Of a stretch of 8,763 bases of DNA, positions 1-6,791 are shown piece by piece (the stretch's first letter is position 1; every line of letters starts with the position of its first letter). The stretch lies in the NCBI GenBank assembly GCA_023136785.1, contig JAGLQP010000064.1, positions 1 through 8,763 on the forward strand, given 5' to 3'. Origin of the DNA: Spirochaetales bacterium (GTDB lineage Bacteria > Spirochaetota > Spirochaetia > SZUA-6 > DRHE01). The notes beneath the pieces were generated by a model, which was not told where the DNA came from, ran no database searches, and saw only the letters and a list, made by a program, of their open reading frames with translations. The translations under genes and the position numbers were made by a program.

Positions 1-246
1 ATAACCACTTGTGCCAAGAGCTTGCTGAACGGGCCGTGCGGAGGGTCTCATGAAGGCAAATGTGAGGTCGATCCCGAGAAAGATTGTGGGTGGTACTTGA
101 TATATGAAAGATTGAAAACGCTGGAGCGTACACAGAACCTCATGAAAATACAACCGCTTCGCAATTATGGCAAAATGGATTTCCCTATCGAGAGAAGACA
201 TACCATTTACTGGGCACTTGAGGAGGAAGAGAGGAGTCGAAGATGA
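1..246 (+). CDS. metV: MetV-like protein, C-terminal part (methylenetetrahydrofolate reductase C-terminal domain); 5' end cut by window edge
   Basis: The reading frame is open from base 1 and ends in TGA at 244-246, giving the last 81 residues of a longer protein. Four cysteines (residues 4, 13, 21, 29 of the fragment) sit in the pattern CAKSLLNGPCGG...GKCEVD...DCGW, which is typical of the MTHFR C-terminal domain family found in MetV, the small partner of MetF in acetogens. The cysteines probably bind a metal or Fe-S centre; which one cannot be told here. The following Tyr/Glu/Arg/Leu-rich helix (IYERLKTLERTQNL) also fits the family. The stop codon overlaps the start of metF by 4 bases (ATGA), so the two are very likely translated together and form a complex. 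The true start lies upstream of the window. The domain may be the end of a standalone MetV or of a larger fusion. Confidence 0.82.
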   Translation: MTTCAKSLLNGPCGGSHEGKCEVDPEKDCGWYLIYERLKTLERTQNLMKIQPLRNYGKMDFPIERRHTIYWALEEEERSRR

Positions 247-1115
247 GTCTTCTATCTGAGAAACTGAAAAAGGGAGAGTTTGTTGTCACCAGCGAAGTTG
301 GCCCTCCCAAGGGAGCCAATGTAGAAGGCATGCTCGAGGAAGCCAAAAGCCTAGGTGAAAGAGTACAGGCAATCAACGTAACAGATCTCCAGAGTTCGGT
401 GATGCGGGTAGGGTCACTTGCCGTTAGCAAATTGCTCCTTGATAATGGATTGGAACCGGTCTACCAGCTGACCTGTCGTGACCGCAACCGCCTGGCTCTG
501 CAGTCAGATTTGTTAAATGCATTTGTATTTGGTATTCAAAATGTTTTGTGCATAACAGGTGACCATACCTGCCTTGGTGATCATCCTGAAGCCAAGCCGG
601 TGTTCGACCTTGACTCTGTATCGCTGCTGCAAACCGCAGTTACTTTGGAATCCGGGAAGGACCTGTCTGGGAACGAGCTTGACGGATCACCCAGTTTCTT
701 TAAAGGTGCCGTTGTAGCTCCTGCGGCAGATCCCGTCGAGCCCCAGCTTATAAAAATGGAGAAAAAGCTTGCGGCAGGAGCCCAATTTTTTCAGACTCAG
801 GCTGTGTATGACCCGAAACAATTCGAAAGTTTTATGAAAAAAGCTCAAACATTCGGCGTTCCTGTTCTCCTCGGACTGGTCCTTTTAAAATCTCCTGGTA
901 TGGCTAAATTCATGAATGAAAACGTAGCTGGAGTTTTCGTGCCGGATGAGATCATTAAAGAAATGGATGTGGATAAAAAGGACCGGAAAAAAAAGAGTAT
1001 GGAGATCGCCGTTAGGCTGATAAAACAGATGAAATCTATGTGTCAGGGTGTTCATTTCATGCCGCTTGGGTGGGAATCCCTAGTCCTTGAAATCATGGGG
1101 GAAGCAGGATTATAG
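243..1115 (+). CDS. metF: Methylenetetrahydrofolate reductase (MetF family, acetogen-type short form)
   Basis: A 290-residue flavin-dependent TIM-barrel enzyme that interconverts 5,10-methylene-THF and 5-methyl-THF in the cytoplasm. Family marks: TSEVGPPKG at 16-24, with E18 matching the catalytic Glu of MetF; QLTCRDRNR at 75-83; ITGDH at 104-108; GAQFFQTQAVYD at 179-190; and the GVPVLLGLVLLKS strand near 205-217. The length fits the single-domain bacterial enzyme without the eukaryotic regulatory domain. Start: the ATG at 243 overlaps the TGA of the metV-like gene, and AGGAG about 6 bases upstream is a good ribosome site. Pairing with a MetV-type Cys-rich partner points to a reductase that takes electrons through a complex rather than simply from NADH, and to use in the methyl branch of the Wood-Ljungdahl pathway or in methyl oxidation; methionine supply is the alternative. 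A run of 8 A lies at 987-994 inside the gene, with the frame intact. Confidence 0.92.
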   Translation: MSLLSEKLKKGEFVVTSEVGPPKGANVEGMLEEAKSLGERVQAINVTDLQSSVMRVGSLAVSKLLLDNGLEPVYQLTCRDRNRLALQSDLLNAFVFGIQNVLCITGDHTCLGDHPEAKPVFDLDSVSLLQTAVTLESGKDLSGNELDGSPSFFKGAVVAPAADPVEPQLIKMEKKLAAGAQFFQTQAVYDPKQFESFMKKAQTFGVPVLLGLVLLKSPGMAKFMNENVAGVFVPDEIIKEMDVDKKDRKKKSMEIAVRLIKQMKSMCQGVHFMPLGWESLVLEIMGEAGL

Positions 1116-1363
1116 AATTTCTGCATAATCCGGGCTATACGATCATAATCTGCAGTAAAAAACGGGCTATTTCAAACGGTTAGCGGTACTTTTCTAGCAT
1201 TTACGCGCTTGCCTGTGTCCAACCAGACGGGGTAGGATCGTCTGATCATTGAACGACTTTTCAATATTTACTGAAGCGGAGGGATGGGGGGGGTAAGAAA
1301 GATGCTACTCGCCCAAACGAAACGAATACTGAAGTAGATAGAAGCGGTTGAAAAGGAAAATAC
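1116..1363. other. 248-base spacer between metF and the URO-D/MtaA-like gene
   Basis: No convincing gene or riboswitch core is seen. There is no strong GC hairpin followed by T residues to end metF transcription. Visible elements: the direct repeat CGGGCTAT at 1131-1138 and 1163-1170, each preceded by CATAATC (1124-1130, 1144-1150); a weak 6-bp hairpin CAGACG/CGTCTG (1224-1229 with 1239-1244); TACTGAAG at 1269-1276 and 1327-1334; and a run of eight G at 1286-1293. A poor sigma-70-like pair, TTGCCT (1209-1214) and TAGGAT (1233-1238) with an 18-base gap, could serve the downstream gene, but this is a weak match. The size of the gap suggests that the downstream gene has its own promoter. Confidence 0.5.
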
Positions 1364-2380
1364 ATGACAGGTCTGGAAAGAACACAAAAAGCCATGCGAA
1401 TGGAGCCCATCGATCGCATACCAACTTTCCCCATTCTCATTGCTCCTGCTTGTCAACTCATCGGCGTAAAGCAACGCGATTACTCACTCGATCCTGATGT
1501 CATGGCAGATACTTTGCTGAAAGCGAGAGATCTAATCGGCACGGATGGAGTATACGTGTCGCGGGACAACTGGGTTTACCATGAGGCATTAGGGGGAAAC
1601 CTGATCTTTCCCGCGGATGACGAATCATACAGCAAGGAGCCGATTCTCGATTCGATCAAGGAGTTTCGCAAGTTGCAGATTCCCGATCCCGAAACTGCGC
1701 CAGGAATGAAAACACTGCTTTATGCAGCCAGGAAAGTCGTACGGGAGGTCGGCGGTCAGTACTACATTCAGGCCAATATCGATTGCGGACCCTTTAGTCT
1801 TGCTGCGGTTTTGCGGGGTGCTCAACCGTTCTTGCTGGACTTGGTAACGGAGGATGAAAAAGATCTCCATGAGTTCCTGGACTTCTGCACCGAAGTAGTA
1901 ATCGCCTACGGACAAGCAATGATTTCGACTGGGGTACACAGCATACAGTACGGAGACTCTACGGCGAGTTTGATCAGCCCCGAACACTACGAGAGATTTG
2001 TCCTGCCCTACCAGCAGAGATCCGTTGATGCCTTGGCGGGGAAAAACTGCGACATATGGATCCACATATGCGGCAATACCGAGCATCTCCTGCACTTTTT
2101 ACGACCACTCAATTTCCAGGGATTTGAGGTGGATGCAAAGGTTGAAATGGTGGCGGCACGGAGACTCCTTGGAGACCGTATCGCGATAAAGGGGAATCTG
2201 GATACGACTTTCTTGCTAAAACAAAGCCCGGATGAGGTTTACGAAGCGACTCAGGCGATCCTGCGGAGTGGTAACTTTAAAACTGGGATTATTATGTCTC
2301 CGGGCTGCGGAGTGCCCCGGATGACGCCCCTCGAAAATCTACAAGCCATGGTGAAGGCTTGCGAAGATTACAAACTCTGA
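1364..2380 (+). CDS. Uroporphyrinogen decarboxylase superfamily protein, MtaA-like corrinoid methyltransferase type
   Basis: 338 residues with the URO-D/MtaA fold. The N-terminus (ERTQKAMRMEPIDRIP, 5-20) is the usual family opening. The putative zinc site of cobalamin:CoM or cobalamin:THF methyltransferases is complete: H234-I-C236-G in IWIHICGNT, and C315 in SPGCGVPRMTPLENLQAMV. YGDST at 196-200 is also family-typical. The substrate-binding arginines of true HemE (RQAGR-type motif) are not visible, so heme synthesis is unlikely. Members of this group move a methyl group between a methyl-corrinoid protein and a thiol or folate acceptor; with metF just upstream, a folate-linked role is a reasonable inference. 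No corrinoid protein or first-step methyltransferase is in the window. Start: ATG at 1364 with AAGGA about 7 bases upstream. The end overlaps the convergent epimerase gene by 13 bases. Confidence 0.85.
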   Translation: MTGLERTQKAMRMEPIDRIPTFPILIAPACQLIGVKQRDYSLDPDVMADTLLKARDLIGTDGVYVSRDNWVYHEALGGNLIFPADDESYSKEPILDSIKEFRKLQIPDPETAPGMKTLLYAARKVVREVGGQYYIQANIDCGPFSLAAVLRGAQPFLLDLVTEDEKDLHEFLDFCTEVVIAYGQAMISTGVHSIQYGDSTASLISPEHYERFVLPYQQRSVDALAGKNCDIWIHICGNTEHLLHFLRPLNFQGFEVDAKVEMVAARRLLGDRIAIKGNLDTTFLLKQSPDEVYEATQAILRSGNFKTGIIMSPGCGVPRMTPLENLQAMVKACEDYKL

Positions 2381-3591
2381 CCGTTTGCTATCAGATAACA
2401 ATTGAGAAATGCCCGCGGAATATGGAAGAATCCTTTCACTCCCCCCTTAAGTGTCTGTGATATACTCCCGTCCCGACGGAGGTAGCCGAACCATTCCCCA
2501 TATTCGTGGTCCGGAAAATGCTCGAACGACCAACGGTGCACCCGTCTATAGGCTTCGAAATACTTCTCTTCCCGCGTAACGGTATAGGCATATAAAAGGG
2601 CACAGAGAGCCTCGCTGTGAACCCAAAATATCTTGGCGTCCCAATCCTGGTCTTCTCCCCACCCTTCATCCTGATGCCCGGGCGGTTTACCTTTTGCGTC
2701 CACAAAGTTGTAGATTCCGCCGAACTCCTGATCCCAGCCGATCTGCATAGTCCATTCCATTATCCGGCAAGCCCTCCGGATGATCGTTTCATCGCGCTGA
2801 TACACACCTTCCCGCAAACAAAACCAGCACGATTCGAGACAATGACCGGGTGTCACCGAACGCCCCTCCGGTTCGCAGAGTATGGGAGCTCCATCCAAGC
2901 CAACGCGTTCGAACATCACTTCGTGCTCATCCGCGGCAAACGTATACAGCTCCCTTTGTACCCACTTCCGTATTGCTTCAGAGTAGCGTGGATCATCCTG
3001 AACGTCCCGCAATTCCTGGGTGGTGTTGATGAGAATCATCGCTGGAGCATGCTCTTCATACTGGGGCGAATGAACATGGGTGAACCTGTTCAAGTCCGCC
3101 GATTCAAGTCTGCCTAGGATGTTCCAGTATAGCTTCTTTGCCTTTTGGAGATACTCATCTGTACCGGAAGCCTTGGCAAACTCGGCATACGCAAGAACAA
3201 CGAAACTTTCGGCAAATATCTGCCCAGCCTGAGAATAGATCGGAGCGCCTTCTCGTGTCACTTTATAGTACGCTCGACCGCTTTCATCCAACGCGTACTT
3301 ACTCAGGAACTCCACACCAGTCCGGGAAGCTTCCAGCCATTTCGGATTCCTCTCCATGACATTGAAAAGCTTGGCAAAGAGATATGCCTCCCGCGCCTGG
3401 GTCCAGATATACTTGCCTGTACCGTACGGAGTACCGTCCCTTTCCAGCATCGTGATGTAACCACCGTATCGACGATCCAGTGAGTGTTCCAGCCAGAACG
3501 GTGTACAATCATCGAGAAGCTGCGTTCTGTAGAAAGCTGCGAGTTCCTGTAGTCTGTTTGGATCTGGTTCCAAATAGGTGGTCCTGGTCAC
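2368..3591 (-). CDS. N-acylglucosamine 2-epimerase (AGE) family sugar epimerase/isomerase
   Basis: 407 residues, the usual length for this (alpha/alpha)6-barrel family, which includes GlcNAc/ManNAc 2-epimerase, cellobiose 2-epimerase and mannose/sulfoquinovose-type isomerases. Marks seen: RRYGGYITMLERDG at 40-53; YIWTQAREAYLFAKLF at 61-76; GRSVTPGHCLESCWF at 243-257 with the expected catalytic H250; IFWVHSEALCALLYAY at 321-336; and GFFHIPRAFLNCY near the C-terminus with the second expected catalytic H390. It probably acts in the cytoplasm on the imported sugar; the exact sugar cannot be assigned. The start is GTG at 3591, inside the stop of the upstream URO-D-like gene (GTGA overlap), with no Shine-Dalgarno sequence, so translation likely depends on coupling. 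The next in-frame Met is residue 48, too far in. Last gene of the operon. Confidence 0.88.
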   Translation of the reverse strand: MTRTTYLEPDPNRLQELAAFYRTQLLDDCTPFWLEHSLDRRYGGYITMLERDGTPYGTGKYIWTQAREAYLFAKLFNVMERNPKWLEASRTGVEFLSKYALDESGRAYYKVTREGAPIYSQAGQIFAESFVVLAYAEFAKASGTDEYLQKAKKLYWNILGRLESADLNRFTHVHSPQYEEHAPAMILINTTQELRDVQDDPRYSEAIRKWVQRELYTFAADEHEVMFERVGLDGAPILCEPEGRSVTPGHCLESCWFCLREGVYQRDETIIRRACRIMEWTMQIGWDQEFGGIYNFVDAKGKPPGHQDEGWGEDQDWDAKIFWVHSEALCALLYAYTVTREEKYFEAYRRVHRWSFEHFPDHEYGEWFGYLRRDGSISQTLKGGVKGFFHIPRAFLNCYLIANGQSL

Positions 3592-4688
3592 AACGTCAGT
3601 TCTGTAAGCTGAAAATACTCCCGGTATGCGTTTACCATCGCCAGATAATTCTGCAAAGGAACGCTCTCTGTGATCGCATTACTGGCTGTAAAGATGTGGC
3701 CCCCCTGCCCCCTGCCTGCTCCAAGAATTTCAAAGGTTAGCTTTTTTATCCCCTCCGGTTTTTCAAAACTCAGGGCGTTCCCACAATCCATGTTCCCGAA
3801 AAAAAGAATCCTGCCTCCATAGCGAGCTTTCAGCTTTGCCAGATCCATTCCCGCGCTCATATCGATTTCCAGATAGGCATCTACCTCGCAGCCGAACAGG
3901 AAATCGTCGATTACAGGCCAGATATCTCCATCCGTGGCATTGACCGAATACATCCCCGCCTCTCTGAGGGCTCGCGCACAGGTCCGAACCTCGGGAACGA
4001 TGAACTCTCTGTAGGAATCGGGAGAGATTAGGAGGCGCTTACCGGCGAAATCTCCGCCGATTCCTACCATATCGATGCCGATCTCTATATAATCATCGAT
4101 TACTTTGATCGCTCTCTGTGTAGCTAAGGAGAAATGTTGTTTCGCTACCTCCGGAGCCAGAACCATCACCTGCATCAGGTCTGCGTCGGTCCAGATCCCG
4201 TGAAAGTAGGCCGGAGCCAGGATCGGTAGATCGAGATCTCTGCTCCTCATCTGCTCCCGAACGAGCTCATAAACGAGGTAGCACTCGCGAGGCAGCTCTC
4301 CCATCATAGATTCAGATACCCGCAGGTTCCGCTCTCGAAGGCGCTCGACAGGATCTCCTTTCTCCTTCAGCTCGAAATGGCTGCCCAATTCATCTAAGGG
4401 ATCGTAGAAGTACGCTTCTCCCGGTACCGGGTTTGGGCTTAAGAAAAGCAGGTCATGTTCCAATCTCGAGGCAAGCTCCACCCGATCTTGGGCATACCTG
4501 CGAAGCGTTTGTTCGAAGCCGACAGATTCCGCCGCGGCGAGCCACGGTTGCATCCCTCCAAGATACTCTACAAAGGGTCTGCCTAGAATAAGCTCGGCCA
4601 CCGGCGGAAGTAATACATATTCAAAAATGGGCGTTCGATCCGGTTGCTGGTGTCTGAAAGAAGCCTCTACCCGCTGCCGGGATGTCAT
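3588..4688 (-). CDS. Uroporphyrinogen decarboxylase superfamily protein lacking the MtaA zinc ligands; function unknown
   Basis: 366 residues with URO-D-like features: N-terminal SRQRVEASFRHQQPDRTPIFE (3-23), ISPDSYREFIVPE (221-233), GRILFFGNMD (292-301) and a C-terminal ITESVPLQNYLAMVNAYREYF. Where MtaA-type proteins have His-x-Cys-Gly, this one has SVNATDGDIWPVIDDF (248-263), the 'DGD/DGN-W' variant, with Asn at 250. The C-terminal metal Cys is also absent (FTASNAIT, 333-340). It is therefore neither HemE nor a standard zinc methyltransferase. It lies between a ROK regulator (18-base gap) and an AGE epimerase (4-base overlap) in a sugar import operon, so a role in handling the imported compound is inferred. 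Start ATG at 4688 has AAAGGA about 6 bases upstream. Substrate and reaction are unknown. Confidence 0.82.
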   Translation of the reverse strand: MTSRQRVEASFRHQQPDRTPIFEYVLLPPVAELILGRPFVEYLGGMQPWLAAAESVGFEQTLRRYAQDRVELASRLEHDLLFLSPNPVPGEAYFYDPLDELGSHFELKEKGDPVERLRERNLRVSESMMGELPRECYLVYELVREQMRSRDLDLPILAPAYFHGIWTDADLMQVMVLAPEVAKQHFSLATQRAIKVIDDYIEIGIDMVGIGGDFAGKRLLISPDSYREFIVPEVRTCARALREAGMYSVNATDGDIWPVIDDFLFGCEVDAYLEIDMSAGMDLAKLKARYGGRILFFGNMDCGNALSFEKPEGIKKLTFEILGAGRGQGGHIFTASNAITESVPLQNYLAMVNAYREYFQLTELTL

Positions 4689-4706
4689 ACGAATCCTTTC
4701 CTGCTG

Positions 4707-5906
4707 TCACTGAGTGAAGTAATCGTGCAGAATAACACTGCTGATGCCTTGAACGCGGATGTCCGATTGTTCTTCCGAGTATATGATCTTCAATGATTTT
4801 GCTATCTGCCGAAGACTCAAGTTCATCACAATTCGTTCGATCGTCTCGAAGAGAAATCGGTTTCTATCGATGACAGGACCGCGCAGAACAATCATCTCGG
4901 GATTGAAGATATTGGCTATATCTGCCAGTTTTTCGCCCAAATGGCGCCCGGTCTGTTCGAAAACATTGCGGGCCAAACGGTCTCCATTGTTGGCGGCCGT
5001 AACCAAATGCTCGATCTGTAATTTTGAGAAATCATTATCACAGTACTTCAGTACTTCGCTGTTCACTCCCTGATGAAGGCCTTCCCTGATAGTAGAAAGG
5101 ATGTACTGCTTGGAGCTGATCGTTTCCAGGCAACCGGTATGCCCGCAAAAACAGAGTTGGCCGTTGTTGGTAGCGTGGGTATGCCCGAACTCTCCTGCGT
5201 AGTAGCTGTTCCCCGAATATATCTCACCGTTTACGATGATTCCCATCCCTATTCCTTCTCCCAACCACACGCAGAGGAAATGCTCTACACCTAAGCCGCG
5301 CCCGTAATATTTTTCGCCGAGAGCACAGGCGTTGGCATCATTCACCAGGAAACAGGGAATGTTGTACTTCGCTTCAATCTGCTCTTTTAAAGGAACGTCA
5401 TACCAGTTTTTTGCGAACAAATACTCGCGTGAAATGCCTCGCTTTGGATCTATGTATCCCCCCAAACCTATACCGATCCCAAAGATTTTTTTCTTGAACT
5501 TCGAGGCTTCAGCCACCAAACCGTCGAGCAGCTGCAGTAAGGCAGCGATCAATTCATCTTTATCTATACCAAAAAAAATGGGAACCGAGTGCTCTGAAAG
5601 GACTTCACCGATCGTGTTTATCAACACGCCTTTCATCTCAGAAACATCGAGTAAAACTGCTATGTTGATACCCACCGCGGGATTGAGTTCTATGAAAGTC
5701 GATCTTCTGCCACCGGTCGATAATTCCTGGTCCGTTTCCTGAACCAGTCCGAGATCCATCAAGATCTTGATGTATTTCACGATTGAAGACGGGCTCAGCC
5801 TGAGGATCTCCCCGAGCCGGTTTCTGGTTACCCTCTTGTTGTTCAGAATAGATTTCAGGATCGTGCTCATCCTGCTCTTCTGTATCGGTGAATATTCAGA
5901 GAACAT
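4707..5906 (-). CDS. ROK-family transcriptional regulator (NagC/XylR type)
   Basis: 399 residues: an N-terminal winged helix-turn-helix (about 10-72, with VTRNRLGEILRLSPSSIVKYIKIL and the GGRR wing near 65-68) followed by a ROK sugar-binding domain. The ROK zinc motif is intact: H242 in GEFGH, then C252, C254 and C259 in LCFCGHTGCLE. VNDANACALGE at 188-198 carries D190, the equivalent of the kinase catalytic Asp. The kinase phosphate loop DxGxT is replaced by DVSEMKG at 87-93, and the LGG-type loop is LRGPV at 341-345, so sugar phosphorylation is unlikely and sugar sensing is the expected role. It probably represses or activates this operon in response to the transported sugar. It follows the MalG-like gene by 16 bases. 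The ATG at 5906 has no clear ribosome site; Met13 (ATG at 5870, after AGCAGG) is a possible alternative start. Confidence 0.93.
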   Translation of the reverse strand: MFSEYSPIQKSRMSTILKSILNNKRVTRNRLGEILRLSPSSIVKYIKILMDLGLVQETDQELSTGGRRSTFIELNPAVGINIAVLLDVSEMKGVLINTIGEVLSEHSVPIFFGIDKDELIAALLQLLDGLVAEASKFKKKIFGIGIGLGGYIDPKRGISREYLFAKNWYDVPLKEQIEAKYNIPCFLVNDANACALGEKYYGRGLGVEHFLCVWLGEGIGMGIIVNGEIYSGNSYYAGEFGHTHATNNGQLCFCGHTGCLETISSKQYILSTIREGLHQGVNSEVLKYCDNDFSKLQIEHLVTAANNGDRLARNVFEQTGRHLGEKLADIANIFNPEMIVLRGPVIDRNRFLFETIERIVMNLSLRQIAKSLKIIYSEEQSDIRVQGISSVILHDYFTQ

Positions 5907-5922
5907 GGTCGTATACTACAGC

Positions 5923-6789
5923 TCAGCCTTTCAAGGCACCTGCGGAGATTCCGCCGATAAAATCCCTCTGCATCAACCACATGATCATCAACACGGGAAA
6001 TACGACGACACATCCCATCGCAGCCATGGGTCCCCAGATCAGAGCTTTATCCGTAATAAAACCCGCTATAAGCACGGTCAGTGGTTTTGATTTGTTTACA
6101 GTGAGAATGACGGCGTAGAGAAATTCGTTCCAGCTGTACACAAAGGTGAGCATCCCCGTCGCTATAAGTCCGGATTTTACCATCGGTGTGGTAACGTACA
6201 GATATCTCTGCGGTAAGGTGCAGCCATCCAGCATGCTCTGTTCTTCCACTTCGAAGGGAGCTTCCTGGTAGAAACCGATCATCAGCAGAATCACAAGGGG
6301 AAGATTGAAGCTGGTATTCATAATGATAAGGGAGAGAACGTTGTCCATCAGCCGTAGAGAGCGGATGATATAAAATACCGGGACAGCAACAACGATGGCC
6401 GGATACATCTTTTGCACGAGAAACCAGCCTGCAAAAACACCTTTTAGCCTGCGGGGAAGAGCCCCATTGATGAGAGAATATGACGCCATGCTTCCGAATG
6501 CCACGGTGAAGATAGTGGCTCCGGTAGCGATCATGATCGAATTTATCAATCCCTTGAATACTTCATACTTCTGCACGATATCGATGAAATTCTGCCCTGT
6601 AATACGGGAGGGAAACATAATTGGGGGACTGGAGTAATATTCCTGCTCCAGCTTGAAAGCGTTGGTGATCATCCAGTAGAAAGGAAAAAGAATTACTACA
6701 AAGAGAATGAGCAAAATGATGATCCGCGTAGGGAATCCGATGAAGTTGCTTAGATAACTCTGTTTGACTCTTCTTGATCCAACTCGCAT
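5923..6789 (-). CDS. Carbohydrate ABC transporter permease, MalG/UgpE type
   Basis: 288 residues of an inner-membrane subunit of a family 1 (CUT1) sugar importer. The first membrane helix is at about 22-44 (IIILLILFVVILFPFYWM), followed by TNAFK, with further helices near 83-105, 125-147, 152-173, 207-230 and 258-275. The ATPase-contact EAA loop is at about 181-204 (VEEQSMLDGC then TLPQRYLYVTTP); EEQ replaces the usual EAA, but the essential Asp-Gly is kept. Start: the open frame continues 148 codons upstream, but that part lies inside the MalF-like gene in another frame; ATG 6789 starts a normal MalG N-terminus, two bases after the MalF-like stop, with GGAGG upstream. It pairs with the MalF-like protein to form the channel. 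Confidence 0.93.
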   Translation of the reverse strand: MRVGSRRVKQSYLSNFIGFPTRIIILLILFVVILFPFYWMITNAFKLEQEYYSSPPIMFPSRITGQNFIDIVQKYEVFKGLINSIMIATGATIFTVAFGSMASYSLINGALPRRLKGVFAGWFLVQKMYPAIVVAVPVFYIIRSLRLMDNVLSLIIMNTSFNLPLVILLMIGFYQEAPFEVEEQSMLDGCTLPQRYLYVTTPMVKSGLIATGMLTFVYSWNEFLYAVILTVNKSKPLTVLIAGFITDKALIWGPMAAMGCVVVFPVLMIMWLMQRDFIGGISAGALKG

Positions 6790-6791
6790 AG

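Noticed and set aside
987..994. Run of eight A inside metF as a possible frameshift site
   Set aside because: The frame is continuous through it, encodes a plausible Lys-rich surface loop, and no alternative product of interest follows.
1116..1363. Possible cobalamin, SAM or folate riboswitch upstream of the MtaA-like gene
   Set aside because: No B12-box or other conserved riboswitch core was seen and only a weak 6-bp hairpin is present. A covariance-model search would be decisive.
1625..2095. 156-codon open frame on the minus strand
   Set aside because: It is antisense to the MtaA-like gene, whose zinc motifs fix the coding strand; no family features are seen.
1364..2380. Authentic heme-pathway uroporphyrinogen decarboxylase (hemE)
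   Set aside because: The HemE arginine motif is absent while the methyltransferase-type His-x-Cys...Cys site is present; no other heme genes are nearby.
2617..3117. 166-codon open frame on the plus strand
   Set aside because: It is antisense to the clearly conserved AGE epimerase gene, has no ribosome site or recognisable motif, and is best seen as a shadow.
5332..5742. 136-codon open frame on the plus strand
   Set aside because: It is antisense to the ROK regulator, with low-complexity Ser/Lys/Pro-rich content and no start signal.
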